64,000 nucleotides of DNA, taken from contig NZ_JBHTCQ010000003.1 in NCBI RefSeq assembly GCF_042665525.1, positions 124,001 to 188,000 on the forward strand. Reading direction: 5' to 3'. Numbering within the stretch: the stretch's first letter is position 1; the number at the start of each line of letters is the position of its first letter. Source of the DNA: Allobogoriella alba. GTDB taxonomy: Bacteria; Actinomycetota; Actinomycetes; Actinomycetales; Actinomycetaceae. Of the stretch, positions 1-8,900 are shown one piece after another. The position numbers and the translations under genes were made by a program. The notes beneath the pieces are model-generated. The model saw only the letters and a program-made list of their open reading frames with translations. It did not search any database and had not been told where the DNA came from.

Positions 1-814
1 GGGTGTCGAAGGCGACGGCCGTGATGGGCATCTCGGTGCTGCCGTCGGTGTAGACGCCCTCGATCGCCTGCCGGGCACCGGCGTCAGCGCCGGCGTCGGT
101 CTCCGACCACCCGTCGTCGGTCAGCGCGAAGTCCGTGCCCTGGACGGACCCGTCGACGATGTTGCGCAGGTCGTCCGTGACGACGTCGCCGCCGTCGGTG
201 GGCTCGTCGGTGGGCTCGTCCGTGGGTTCGTCCGTCGGTGCATCGGTGGTCTCACCGGTCGGTGCGTCGGTGGGCTCGCCGGTCTCGTCCGTCGGCTCCT
301 CGGTGGGCGTCTCCGTCGTCGGGGCGGGCGTCGGGTCGGGCTCCTCGCCCTCGAGCCCGAAGAGCAGGTAGGCGCCGATGGCGACGAGCACCAGCACGAC
401 GATGCCCACGATCGTCGGCATCACCCACGCGTTCTGCCGCGGCGGCTCGGCGTCGGCCGGGCCGGCCGGCTGCTCGGCGTCCGCCGGAGGCACCGGCGGC
501 TGCTCCCCGTAGGGTGGCTCACCGCCGTACGGGGTCTGCCCGCCGTACGGTGCTCGTCCTCCCGCCGGCGCCTGCTCGGCGTCCGCTCCCTGCGAGCCCG
601 CCGGCGGCGGCGCCGCGGGGTACGGCTGCTCGGCCTCGTCGGCCCGGTGCGCGCCGCGGGGCTCGTGACCGCCTTCGGACTCGTGACCACCTTCGGACTC
701 GTGACCACCTTCGGACTCGTGACGGCCACCGGACCGGTGGCCGCCCTCGGGCTCGTTCTCGCCCTCGGGCCGCTGCCCGCCGGTCCCGGGCGGAACCTCT
801 GGCGGATTCGACAT
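1..814 (-). CDS. Single-pass membrane protein with Pro/Gly-rich and Thr/Glu/Pro-rich linkers, C-terminus beyond window
   Basis: I do not recognise the family. Reading leftward from ATG 814, which has a good GGGAGGA ribosome site about 10 bases upstream, the frame stays open to the window edge (at least 271 residues). In order: a Gly/Glu/His-rich N-terminus with three HESEGG units, a proline/tyrosine stretch with PYGGQ-like units, a hydrophobic segment at about residues 133-155 (MPTIVGIVVLVLVAIGAYLL), a TDEPTDEPTD-type spacer, and then the start of a folded domain. This layout suggests a cytoplasmic N-terminus, one membrane helix and an external C-terminal domain. The missing C-terminus would decide the function. 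Confidence 0.75.
   Translation of the reverse strand, partial: MSNPPEVPPGTGGQRPEGENEPEGGHRSGGRHESEGGHESEGGHESEGGHEPRGAHRADEAEQPYPAAPPPAGSQGADAEQAPAGGRAPYGGQTPYGGEPPYGEQPPVPPADAEQPAGPADAEPPRQNAWVMPTIVGIVVLVLVAIGAYLLFGLEGEEPDPTPAPTTETPTEEPTDETGEPTDAPTGETTDAPTDEPTDEPTDEPTDGGDVVTDDLRNIVDGSVQGTDFALTDDGWSETDAGADAGARQAIEGVYTDGSTEMPITAVAFDT
662..723 (-). repeat. 18-bp in-frame tandem repeat, three copies plus a partial one
   Basis: Units at 662-679, 680-697 and 698-715 are nearly identical (one A/G difference), followed by a partial copy. On the minus strand they encode the HESEGG repeats of the membrane protein. As a multiple of three, copy-number change would keep the frame. Confidence 0.9.
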
Positions 815-949
815 CTCCTGCTCCTCCCTGCCGCCCCGGGCGGGGTCGCTGGGGCGCCGTCTCGCGCGACGCAGCCAGGCTAGAGGGGCGCCGGAGTCCT
901 GTCGCCCTCGACGGCCGAGCTCCTGTCGTCCCGTACGGCCGGGACGGTG

Positions 950-978
950 TGAACCAGGCGCCCCACGGCTGGTAACAT
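950..978 (+). promoter_or_regulatory. Candidate promoter of tRNA-Arg
   Basis: TAACAT at 973-978 resembles a -10 box. A weak TGAACC at 950-955 lies 17 bases upstream in the -35 position. The tRNA begins 25 bases after the -10 box. The -10 is reasonable and the -35 is poor. Confidence 0.45.
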
Positions 979-1002
979 CTCATGGCGCTGCCAGCCGGCC
1001 AA

Positions 1003-1078
1003 GCCCCTTTAGCTCAGTGGATAGAGCGTCTGCCTCCGGAGCAGAAGGTCGTGGGTTCGAATCCCGCAGGGGGCACCA
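1003..1078 (+). tRNA. tRNA-Arg (anticodon CCG)
   Basis: All arms fold. The acceptor is GCCCCTT pairing with AGGGGGC at 1068-1074, with one G-U pair. There is a D-arm, an anticodon stem TCTGC/GCAGA around loop CTCCGGA (anticodon CCG, reads CGG), and a T-arm with GGTTCGAATCC. Discriminator A1075 is followed by an encoded CCA at 1076-1078. No integrase or duplicated 3' end is seen nearby, so there is no sign of use as an attachment site. Confidence 0.97.
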
Positions 1079-1151
1079 TCTCCTTCATCGTCGCCGGTCC
1101 GGTTCTGCGGACTGCCGCATGCCCGGGTCCGGTGTGATGAGCCGCCCCGCG

Positions 1152-1922
1152 TCAGTGCCAAGGACCGCGCGAGTCGAGCACCGTCTTCAGCACACTCGGC
1201 CGGTCGGTGACCAGGCCGTCGACGCCGAGGTCGAGCAGGCGCCGCATCTCGGCGGGCTCGTCGATCGTCCACACGTGCACGGCGAGCCCCAGGCGGTGCG
1301 CGGTCTCGACGAACGGACCGGTCACCACGGGTAGCCCGAGGTACGTCGGCGGGACCTGGACGCACGCCGCGTGCAGCGACTCCGCCGCGACTGTTCGTGC
1401 GGCCCGGGCGGGCAGGCGCGAGGCGGCGAGCAACCGCGCGACCCCGCGGCGGCCGAGTCCGGTGGCGACCTGCGGTCCGAGCGCGGTGCGCAGCACATGG
1501 ACCCGGGCGTCGTCGAACGACGTGACGCACACCCGGTCCAGCGCTCGGGTGGCGTGCAGGGCCGCGACCACCGGCGCGATCGAGGCCTCGTCCTTCGCGT
1601 CGATGTTCACCCGCAGGTCCGGGTAGTCGCCGAGCAGCTCCTCCAGCCGCAGCGGCGGCGACCCCGAGGCGTCTCGCAGCCGGGACAGCTCCTCCCAGGA
1701 GAGGTGCTCGACGGCACCGCTCGTCCCGGTGACCCGTTCGACGGTCGGGTCGTGGAACAGCACCGCGACGCCGTCGCGCGTGGTACGCACGTCCGTCTCG
1801 AAGTACCGCAGCCCGAGCGCGAGGGTGTGCTCGACGGCGGCGCGCGAGTTCTCCGGCGCCTCGAGGGATCCGCCGCGGTGGGCGATGGCGACGGGGCCCT
1901 CACCCGCCAGGTACGTGCTCAC
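1152..1922 (-). CDS. Glycerophosphodiester phosphodiesterase
   Basis: This TIM-barrel enzyme hydrolyses glycerophosphodiesters to glycerol-3-phosphate and an alcohol. The family hallmarks are visible: an N-terminal AIAHRGG, then EAPENS, an FETDVR metal-binding segment, and the FHDPTVERVTG motif with the catalytic histidine. NIDAKDE is the second metal segment, and VHVWTID and GVDGLVTDRP close the barrel. The length of 256 residues is usual. I chose GTG 1922, just after the M23 gene; an upstream in-frame ATG at 1976 would overlap that gene by 29 bases. No signal peptide is seen, so it is probably cytoplasmic. The gene runs towards the tRNA. Confidence 0.9.
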   Translation of the reverse strand: MSTYLAGEGPVAIAHRGGSLEAPENSRAAVEHTLALGLRYFETDVRTTRDGVAVLFHDPTVERVTGTSGAVEHLSWEELSRLRDASGSPPLRLEELLGDYPDLRVNIDAKDEASIAPVVAALHATRALDRVCVTSFDDARVHVLRTALGPQVATGLGRRGVARLLAASRLPARAARTVAAESLHAACVQVPPTYLGLPVVTGPFVETAHRLGLAVHVWTIDEPAEMRRLLDLGVDGLVTDRPSVLKTVLDSRGPWH

Positions 1923-1947
1923 CAGCGTCCGGCCCGGGGCAGCCGGC

Positions 1948-3108
1948 TCAGCACAGCTCGGTGATGTCCACGGCACCGTGCTGCTCGAGCCACGCCAGCG
2001 GCTCCGTGGTGGTGCCCTGGTCGTCGGTGTGGACCTCGAAGTGGAGGTGCGGGCCGGTGGAGTTGCCGTTGTTCCCGACCTCGGCGATCAGCTCGCCGGC
2101 GGAGACCTCCTGGCCCTCGTGCACGAAGATCCCGAAGTCGTACATGTGCACGTACCAGGTGTAGACGGTCTCGCCGTCGAGCTCGTGGCGCAGCACCACG
2201 AGCATGCTCGAGCGTCCGTCCTTGCCGTAGCCGACGTAGTCGACGACGGCGTCGGCGACCGCGTAGATCGGGGTGCCCATCGGGGCGGCGAAGTCGGTCC
2301 CGGTGTGGAAGCCGTACCCGCCGAACGGATGGTGGCGGTAGCCGTAGCCGGAGGTGTTGCGATAGGCACCCGTGGCGACCGGCCGGATGAGATCCGGGGG
2401 CTCCTCGGTGACGGCCGCGCGGGTCCCGCTCGCCCCGTCCACCGCGTCACAGGTGCGCTCCTGGCGGTCGGCCGCCCGGGACGTCTGCAGCACGGTCGCG
2501 CGGGTCGAGGCCGCCGGGTCGGCGAGCAGGCTCGTCGGGGCCGCAGCCGCGGCAGCCTCCTGGGTGGAGCTGTCGAGCACCTCGAGGACGCTGGTGTCCA
2601 CCGGTCGCACGGCCGGCTCGGCGTTGGCCTCCTCCCGGTCGGGGGCGGCGAAGCCGGTCAGCGGCGCGACGATGGTGAGCGAGCCGAGCGCCCCGAGGAG
2701 GGCGGCGCGCGGCGCCCAGGCACGAGCGCGGGAACGTCGCGGCGCGGGTGCGTGCCGCTCGCGCAGCGAGCGGCGGCTCGGGACCGCCTCCCGGGCGGGC
2801 AGCACCTCGGTGGAGGTCTCGTCGGCGATCCGCGGCGCCCGGGCCGCGCCGCTTCGCCGAGGCACGTCGAGGCGGGCGACATGCTGGGAGCGGCGGTGAT
2901 GCTCCGGCGCGCCACCGGCCGCCGGTGCGTGGTCGCGGGAGGCGCTCGCCGTCGTCGCGGAGTCCTCGGCACCCTGACGCCGGCGCTCCGCCTCACGCAG
3001 CTGCCGCCGCGTCGGCACCGTGGCCTGCGTCCCCGCCTCGCGAGCCCGTTCCGCCTCTCGGATCTGCCGCCTGGTTCTCGGCGCCTCAGGCACAGCACGA
3101 TCCGTCAT
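1948..3108 (-). CDS. M23 family (LytM) metallopeptidase with long basic N-terminus
   Basis: The C-terminal third is a zinc peptidase domain acting on peptidoglycan cross-bridges. HTGTD gives the first HxxxD zinc ligands, and HLHFEVH carries the HxH motif. The N-terminal region has two related basic units (TRRQIREAERAREAG and TRRQLREAERRRQG). A membrane segment near LLGALGSLTIVAPLTGFAA follows, so the catalytic domain should face the wall. ATG 3108 is preferred over ATG 3141 because a GGAGG lies 8-12 bases upstream. Product 386 residues. It is 25 bases ahead of the GDPD gene and likely co-transcribed with it. Confidence 0.88.
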   Translation of the reverse strand: MTDRAVPEAPRTRRQIREAERAREAGTQATVPTRRQLREAERRRQGAEDSATTASASRDHAPAAGGAPEHHRRSQHVARLDVPRRSGAARAPRIADETSTEVLPAREAVPSRRSLRERHAPAPRRSRARAWAPRAALLGALGSLTIVAPLTGFAAPDREEANAEPAVRPVDTSVLEVLDSSTQEAAAAAAPTSLLADPAASTRATVLQTSRAADRQERTCDAVDGASGTRAAVTEEPPDLIRPVATGAYRNTSGYGYRHHPFGGYGFHTGTDFAAPMGTPIYAVADAVVDYVGYGKDGRSSMLVVLRHELDGETVYTWYVHMYDFGIFVHEGQEVSAGELIAEVGNNGNSTGPHLHFEVHTDDQGTTTEPLAWLEQHGAVDITELC

Positions 3109-3281
3109 TGGCGGAGAACCTCCGGAGGGTGGGTGCAGCACGTCCCCCTATCGTGCCGCGGGCCTGATCCCGAACATGTGTCACGGAACCATAACGACGA
3201 TCCCGTGGCCTCGTCCAATATCGCCCTGGCCGGGCTGTGGACGACCCGGTCATCGATATCACCTGTGGACGGCCGGGCGTG

Positions 3282-4331
3282 TCAGGCACGCCGCGCCCGC
3301 TGCATCGAGTCGCGGACCTCGCCGACGAGCTCCTCGAGGATGTCCTCGAGGAAGACCACACCGATCGCGGTCCGCTCCCCCGGCGGCACGACCAGGGCCA
3401 GGTGCGCCCCCGTGCTCTGCATGACCGCCAGCACGTCCTCCACCTCGTCCTCGGGCGCCACCGACGCCAGCGCACGCATCCGCCACGCCGGGACGGGACG
3501 CTCCCGCTCCTCCGGCGTCGCGAAGAGCACGTCCTTCAGGTGCAGGTAGCCGGACAGCGTGCCGTCCGCGGCGTGCAGCGGCAGCCGCGAGTACCCGGTG
3601 CGCGCGACCTCGCGCTCGACGTCGGCCGGCGTGCAGCCCACCGGGAGGGTCACCAGCCGCTCCGGCGGGACCATGACCTCCTGCGCCGTCTCCTCCGAGA
3701 ACTCGATCGCACCTGTGAGCAGGCCCAGGTCGTCCCGCAGCACGCCCTCGGCGCGTGAGCGCTCGACGATGGAGGCGACCTCCTGCGCGGTGAACGCCGA
3801 CGTGACCTCGTCCTTCGGCTCGACCCGCATGAGCCGGAGGATCCCGTTCGCGATCCAGTTGAGGACGCCGATGAGCGGCAGCAGCACCTTGGAGAGGGCG
3901 ACGAGCGGGGGCGCGAACCAGCGCGCCGCGCGTTCCGGCGCCGTCACCGCGAGGTTCTTGGGGACCATCTCCCCGAGCACCACGTGGAGGTAGACGACGA
4001 TGCCCGTCGCGACGAGGAACCCGACGACGTGGCTCGCCTGGGCGGGCAGGCCGAGAGCGATCAGCGGGTCTTCGACGGCGTGCGCGATCGCCGGCTCGGC
4101 GACGATGCCCAGGCCGGTGGAGCAGATCGTGATCCCGAGCTGGGCGCAGGCCAGCATGAGGGAGACGTTCTCCATGGCGTACAGCACCGTCTTCGCCGAG
4201 CGGGAGCCGGCGTCGGCGAGCGGCTCGACGCGCGACCGTCGCGCGGACATGACCGCGAACTCCGCGCCGACGAAGAAGGCGTTCAGGGCCAGCAGGACGA
4301 CCGCGATCATCAGCGCGGTGCCGGTGCTCAC
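3282..4331 (-). CDS. CNNM/CBS-domain membrane protein (HlyC/CorC-like), shorter paralogue
   Basis: A DUF21/CNNM membrane domain occupies about residues 1-190 with hydrophobic helices, an early FVGAEFAVMSARRSRV and a VLGEMVPKNLAV segment typical of the family. Two CBS domains follow, ending in VFLEDILEELVGEVRD. CNNM proteins are linked to Mg2+ transport; the old name hemolysin C is misleading. At 349 residues it lacks the C-terminal CorC/HlyC domain of its neighbour. Its start overlaps the stop of the upstream paralogue by four bases (GTGA), so the pair is translationally coupled and may form a heteromer (inference). Confidence 0.9.
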   Translation of the reverse strand: MSTGTALMIAVVLLALNAFFVGAEFAVMSARRSRVEPLADAGSRSAKTVLYAMENVSLMLACAQLGITICSTGLGIVAEPAIAHAVEDPLIALGLPAQASHVVGFLVATGIVVYLHVVLGEMVPKNLAVTAPERAARWFAPPLVALSKVLLPLIGVLNWIANGILRLMRVEPKDEVTSAFTAQEVASIVERSRAEGVLRDDLGLLTGAIEFSEETAQEVMVPPERLVTLPVGCTPADVEREVARTGYSRLPLHAADGTLSGYLHLKDVLFATPEERERPVPAWRMRALASVAPEDEVEDVLAVMQSTGAHLALVVPPGERTAIGVVFLEDILEELVGEVRDSMQRARRA

Positions 4332-5647
4332 GAGGTCCCCTCCTCGTGCGGCGCCTGCCAGACGCGCAACCGGTCGACCCGGCGGCCGTCCATCTGCTCG
4401 ACGTGCAGCACGACCTCGGCGACGCGCACCTCGTCACCGACCTGGGGGATCCGGCCCACCCGATCCATGACGAGACCGCCGAGGGTCTCGTACGGGCCGT
4501 CGTCGGGGACCACGAGGTTCGCCCGGTCCGCGAGCTCGTCCGGTCGCATGACGCCGGGGACCACCCAGGACCCGCCGGGGCCGGCGTGGGCGCCGGACCG
4601 GCGCCGGTCGTGCTCGTCGGCGACGTCGCCGACGAGCTCCTCGACGACGTCCTCCAGCGTCACCACCCCGGAGGTGCCGCCGTACTCGTCCACGACCACG
4701 GCCATCTGGAGCCCCTCGTCGCGCAGCTGGACCAGCAGCGGGGCGAGGGCGACGGTCTCGGGCACGCGCGGGGCCTCGACCATCAGCGAGGAGGACGCGA
4801 CCGACACCTCGGCGCGACGCTCGTAGGGCACCGCGATCGCCCGGCGCAGGTGCACCAGGCCGACGATGTCGTCGCTGTCGTCACCGATCACCGGGAACCG
4901 GGAGTGCCCAGAGGCGCGCGCCAGCTCCACGACGTCGGCCGCCGTCTGGTCGCGCGTGAGGGCGTGCAGCCGGCCCCGGTCGGTCATCACGTCGACGGCG
5001 GTCAGCGCACCGAGCCCGATGGACCGGGTCAGCAGCGTCGCGGTCGAGACGTCCAGCGTCCCCTGCTCGGCGGAGCGCCGCACCAGCGCGGCGAGCTCGG
5101 AGGCGGACCGGCCGCCGGAGAGCTCCTCGGCGGCCTCGACCCCGAACCGGCCGAGGATCCAGTTCGCCGACTCGTTCAGCGCGGTGATGATCGGACGCAG
5201 CACGGTGGTGAAGCCGACCTGCAACGGGGTGACGTAGCCCGCGGTCGCGAACGGCTCGGCGAGCGCGAGGTTCTTGGGGACGAGCTCGCCGAAGAGCATG
5301 GAGAAGCCGTTGACGAGGATCAGCGAGATGACCACGGCGGCGCCGGTCGCGGCGGCCTCGGCCAGCCCGACCGAGCCGAGCGGACCGGCGAGCAGTTCCG
5401 CGATCGCGGCCTGGGCCGTGTAGCCGAGCAGGATGGTCGTGGCGGTGATGCCGACCTGGGCGCCGGACAGCTGGAGGGAGAGGCTGCGCAGCGCCTGCCG
5501 GACGCCGGCGGCACGCTTGTCACCGGCCGCGACGCGCCGGTCGACCGTGCCCGGGTCGAGCGCGACGAGGGAGAACTCGGCCGCGACGAACACCGCGGTG
5601 CCGGCGGTGAGCAGGACGCCGAGCAGGATGAGGAGCCATTCGGTCAC
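4328..5647 (-). CDS. CNNM/CBS-domain membrane protein (HlyC/CorC-like), full length
   Basis: 439 residues with a DUF21/CNNM membrane domain (FVAAEFSLVALDP near the N-terminus, MLFGELVPKNLALAEP around residue 120), two CBS domains (HSRFPVIGDDSDDIVGLVHL and VVDEYGGTSGVVTLEDVVEE) and a C-terminal transporter-associated CorC/HlyC domain (ANLVVPDDGPYETLGGLV). The family is tied to divalent-cation, mainly Mg2+, homeostasis. It is the first gene of a coupled pair with the shorter paralogue. Its start is 277 bases from the divergent kgd start, a region that should hold both promoters. Confidence 0.92.
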   Translation of the reverse strand: MTEWLLILLGVLLTAGTAVFVAAEFSLVALDPGTVDRRVAAGDKRAAGVRQALRSLSLQLSGAQVGITATTILLGYTAQAAIAELLAGPLGSVGLAEAAATGAAVVISLILVNGFSMLFGELVPKNLALAEPFATAGYVTPLQVGFTTVLRPIITALNESANWILGRFGVEAAEELSGGRSASELAALVRRSAEQGTLDVSTATLLTRSIGLGALTAVDVMTDRGRLHALTRDQTAADVVELARASGHSRFPVIGDDSDDIVGLVHLRRAIAVPYERRAEVSVASSSLMVEAPRVPETVALAPLLVQLRDEGLQMAVVVDEYGGTSGVVTLEDVVEELVGDVADEHDRRRSGAHAGPGGSWVVPGVMRPDELADRANLVVPDDGPYETLGGLVMDRVGRIPQVGDEVRVAEVVLHVEQMDGRRVDRLRVWQAPHEEGTS

Positions 5648-5924
5648 GGCTGGTCCAGCGTGGCCGGGAGGGCTTCGGACTCGTCAGGGTCGGTATGTCG
5701 ACCGCGGCGGGAGCGTCGCATGATGGGCAGATCCTAGCCGCGGCCCGGACCCCTGCCTAGCGGGTCGGTGACGCCGTCTTGACCCGTCGTTGGTCCCCTC
5801 CGCCGAGGAGGCCGCCACCGGTGTAATCCAGACCTCACTTTCGGCCTGCCGCTCAGCACCTGCGCGGTCCAGCACATAGGGTTGAAGGGATCTCCGTCAC
5901 ACCCCGGAAGAGGGCGATCTTCGA

Positions 5925-8900
5925 GTGTCCACGCAGGAACACCACGACCCCATGGCCGCCTTCGGCGCCAACGAATGGCTCATCGAGGAGCTCTACGAGA
6001 AGTACAAGCAGGACAAGAACTCCGTGGATCCCGCCTGGTGGGACTTCTTCGCCGAGTACGAGCGCAACGGCCGGGGCCGTCGCGACGGTTCCGCGCAGTC
6101 GACCGCGAACGGCGCCCAGGCGCCGCAGACCGAGGCGAGCGCCGCGGACGACGGCGCACCGGTCGAGCGGCCGGACGCAGCGGTCACCCGTGAGCCGGCC
6201 GACCGGGTCACGCGCGTCGACCCGCGCTCCGAGCAGCCCGCCACCGAGTCCCTCCGGGGCGACCTGCCGCCGGCTCCCCCGGTCGCAGCCCAGCCCGCCT
6301 CGCAGTCCTACGACGAGCCGGCGGCCAAGCTTGCCGGCGGCGAGACGAGCGAGGAGGAGGAGACCGCCAAGCTGCGCGGCGCCGCGGCGCGCACGGTCAC
6401 GAACATGGAGACCTCGCTGGAGATCCCGGTCGCCACGAGCGTCCGGGCCGTGCCGGCGAAGGTGATGGTCGACAACCGCATCGTCATCAACAACCACCTC
6501 AGCAGGGCGCGGGGCGGGAAGATCTCCTTCACCCACCTCATCGGCTTCGCCATGGTCGAGGCGCTGGCCGACATGCCCGACATGAACTACGCGTACACCA
6601 CGACCGAGGACGGCAAGCCCGCCGTCTTCAAGCCGGCGCACGTGAACTTCGGCCTCGCCATCGACCTGCCGAAGCCGGACGGGACCCGCACGCTCGTGGT
6701 GCCGTCGGTCAAGCAGGCCGACACCATGGACTTCGCCCAGTTCTGGGGTGCGTACGAGGACCTCGTGCGCAAGGCCCGGAACAACAAGCTGACCCTCGAG
6801 GACTACGCCGGCACGTCCATCACGCTGACGAACCCCGGCGGCATCGGCACCGTCCACTCGATCCCCCGCCTGATGAAGGGCCAGGGCACGATCATCGGCG
6901 TCGGCGCCATGGACTACCCGGCCGAGTTCGCCGGCTCCTCCGAGGAGACCCTCGCCAAGATGGGGGTCTCGAAGGTCCTGACGCTGACCTCGACCTACGA
7001 CCACCGCATCATCCAGGGTGCGGCGTCGGGCGAGTTCCTCAAGATCATCCACAACAAGCTGCTCGGCGAGGACGGCTTCTACGACCGCGTCTTCGCCGCG
7101 CTGCGCGTGCCGTACGAGCCGGTGCGCTGGCTGCGGGACGTCGAGTACGACCCGGCCATCGAGATGGGCAAGCCGGCACGGATCGCCGAGCTCATCCATG
7201 CGTACCGCTCCCGCGGGCACCTCATGGCCGACACCGACCCGCTCGCCTACCGGCAGCGTCGGCACCCCGACCTCGACGTCGCGAGCTACGGCCTGACCCT
7301 GTGGGACCTGGACCGGACCTTCCCGACCGGTGGGTTCGGCGGCGCCCCGCGCCTGAAGCTGCGCGACATCCTCGGGCAGCTGCGCGACGCCTACTGCCGC
7401 ACGGTGGGCGTGGAGTACATGCACATCTCCGACCGCGAGCAGCGCGAGTGGTTCCAGGAGCAGCTCGAGCAGCCGTACGCCAAGCCGACCACCGAGCAGC
7501 AGCGCCGCATCCTCAGCCGGCTCAACGCGGCGGAGGCGTTCGAGACCTTCCTGCAGACGAAGTACGTGGGGCAGAAGCGGTTCTCCCTCGAGGGTGGCGA
7601 GTCCCTGATCCCGCTGCTGGACACCCTGCTGACCGGTGCCGCGCAGGAGGGCCTGGACGAGGTCGGCCTCGCCATGGCGCACCGCGGGCGGCTCAACGTG
7701 CTCGCCAACATCGCGGGCAAGTCCTACCGCCAGATCTTCTCCGAGTTCGAGGGCAACCAGGACCCCCGCACGGTGCAGGGTTCCGGAGACGTGAAGTACC
7801 ACCTGGGCACCGGCGGCGAGTACACCGCCCCGGACGGGTCGACGACGGCCGTGTACCTGGCGGCGAACCCCTCGCACCTGGAGGCCGTCGACGGCGTCCT
7901 CGAGGGTGTGGTGCGCGCCAAGCAGGACCGCATCGACCTGGGCGAGCAGGGCTTCTCGGTCCTGCCGGTGCTCATCCACGGTGACGCCGCGTTCGCCGGG
8001 CAAGGCGTCGTCGTCGAGACGCTCAACCTCTCCCAGCTGCGCGGCTACCGGACCGGCGGCACGGTGCACATCATCGTGAACAACCAGATCGGCTTCACCA
8101 CCGGGCCCTCCAGCGCGCGCTCCTCGTACTACGCGACCGACGTCGCGAAGGGCCTGCAGATCCCCGTGCTGCACGTCAACGGGGACGACCCGGAGGCCGT
8201 GGCCCGGGTGGCGGAGCTGGCGTTCGACTACCGCCAGCGCTTCCACAAGGACGTCATCGTCGACATGGTCTGCTACCGCCGGCGCGGCCACAACGAGGGC
8301 GACGACCCGTCGATGACGCAGCCGGTGATGTACTCCCTCATCGAGAACAAGCGGTCGGTGCGCAAGCTGTACACCGAGTCGCTCATCGGCCGCGGCGACC
8401 TGACCGAGGAGCAGGCGGAGCAGGCGCTCAAGGAGTTCCAGCGCGAGCTCGAGCGAGCCTTCACCGAGACCCGCGAGGGCGGCTGGCGCCCGGACCGTGA
8501 CCAGGTCGCGGGCCTGGAGCTGCCGGAGTCGCAGCAGGAGGACGCCGGCACGGTCGTGGGCTGGCAGACCGCCGTCAGCGCCGAGGTGCTCGAGCGGGTC
8601 GGGCAGGCGCACGTGCGACCGCCCGAGGGCTTCGCCGTCCACCAGAAGCTGCAGCAGCTGATGCAGAAGCGCGAGGCGATGTCCCGCGACGGCGGTATCG
8701 ACTGGGGCTTCGCCGAGATCCTCGCCTTCGGCTCGCTGCTCATGGAGGGCACACCGGTACGCCTCGCGGGGCAGGACTCGCGCCGCGGCACGTTCGTCCA
8801 GCGGCACTCCGTGCTGCACGACCACCGCACCGGCGCCGAGTGGACCCCGCTGCTGTACCTGACGCCGGACCAGGCGAAGTTCTGGGTGTACGACTCCTCG

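Noticed and set aside
190..330. A tandem repeat array as a regulatory or CRISPR-like element
   Set aside because: It is in frame and codes for a TDEPTDEP spacer of the membrane protein, so coding use explains it.
1003..1078. tRNA-Arg as an integration site
   Set aside because: No integrase gene and no duplicated tRNA 3' end is present in the window.
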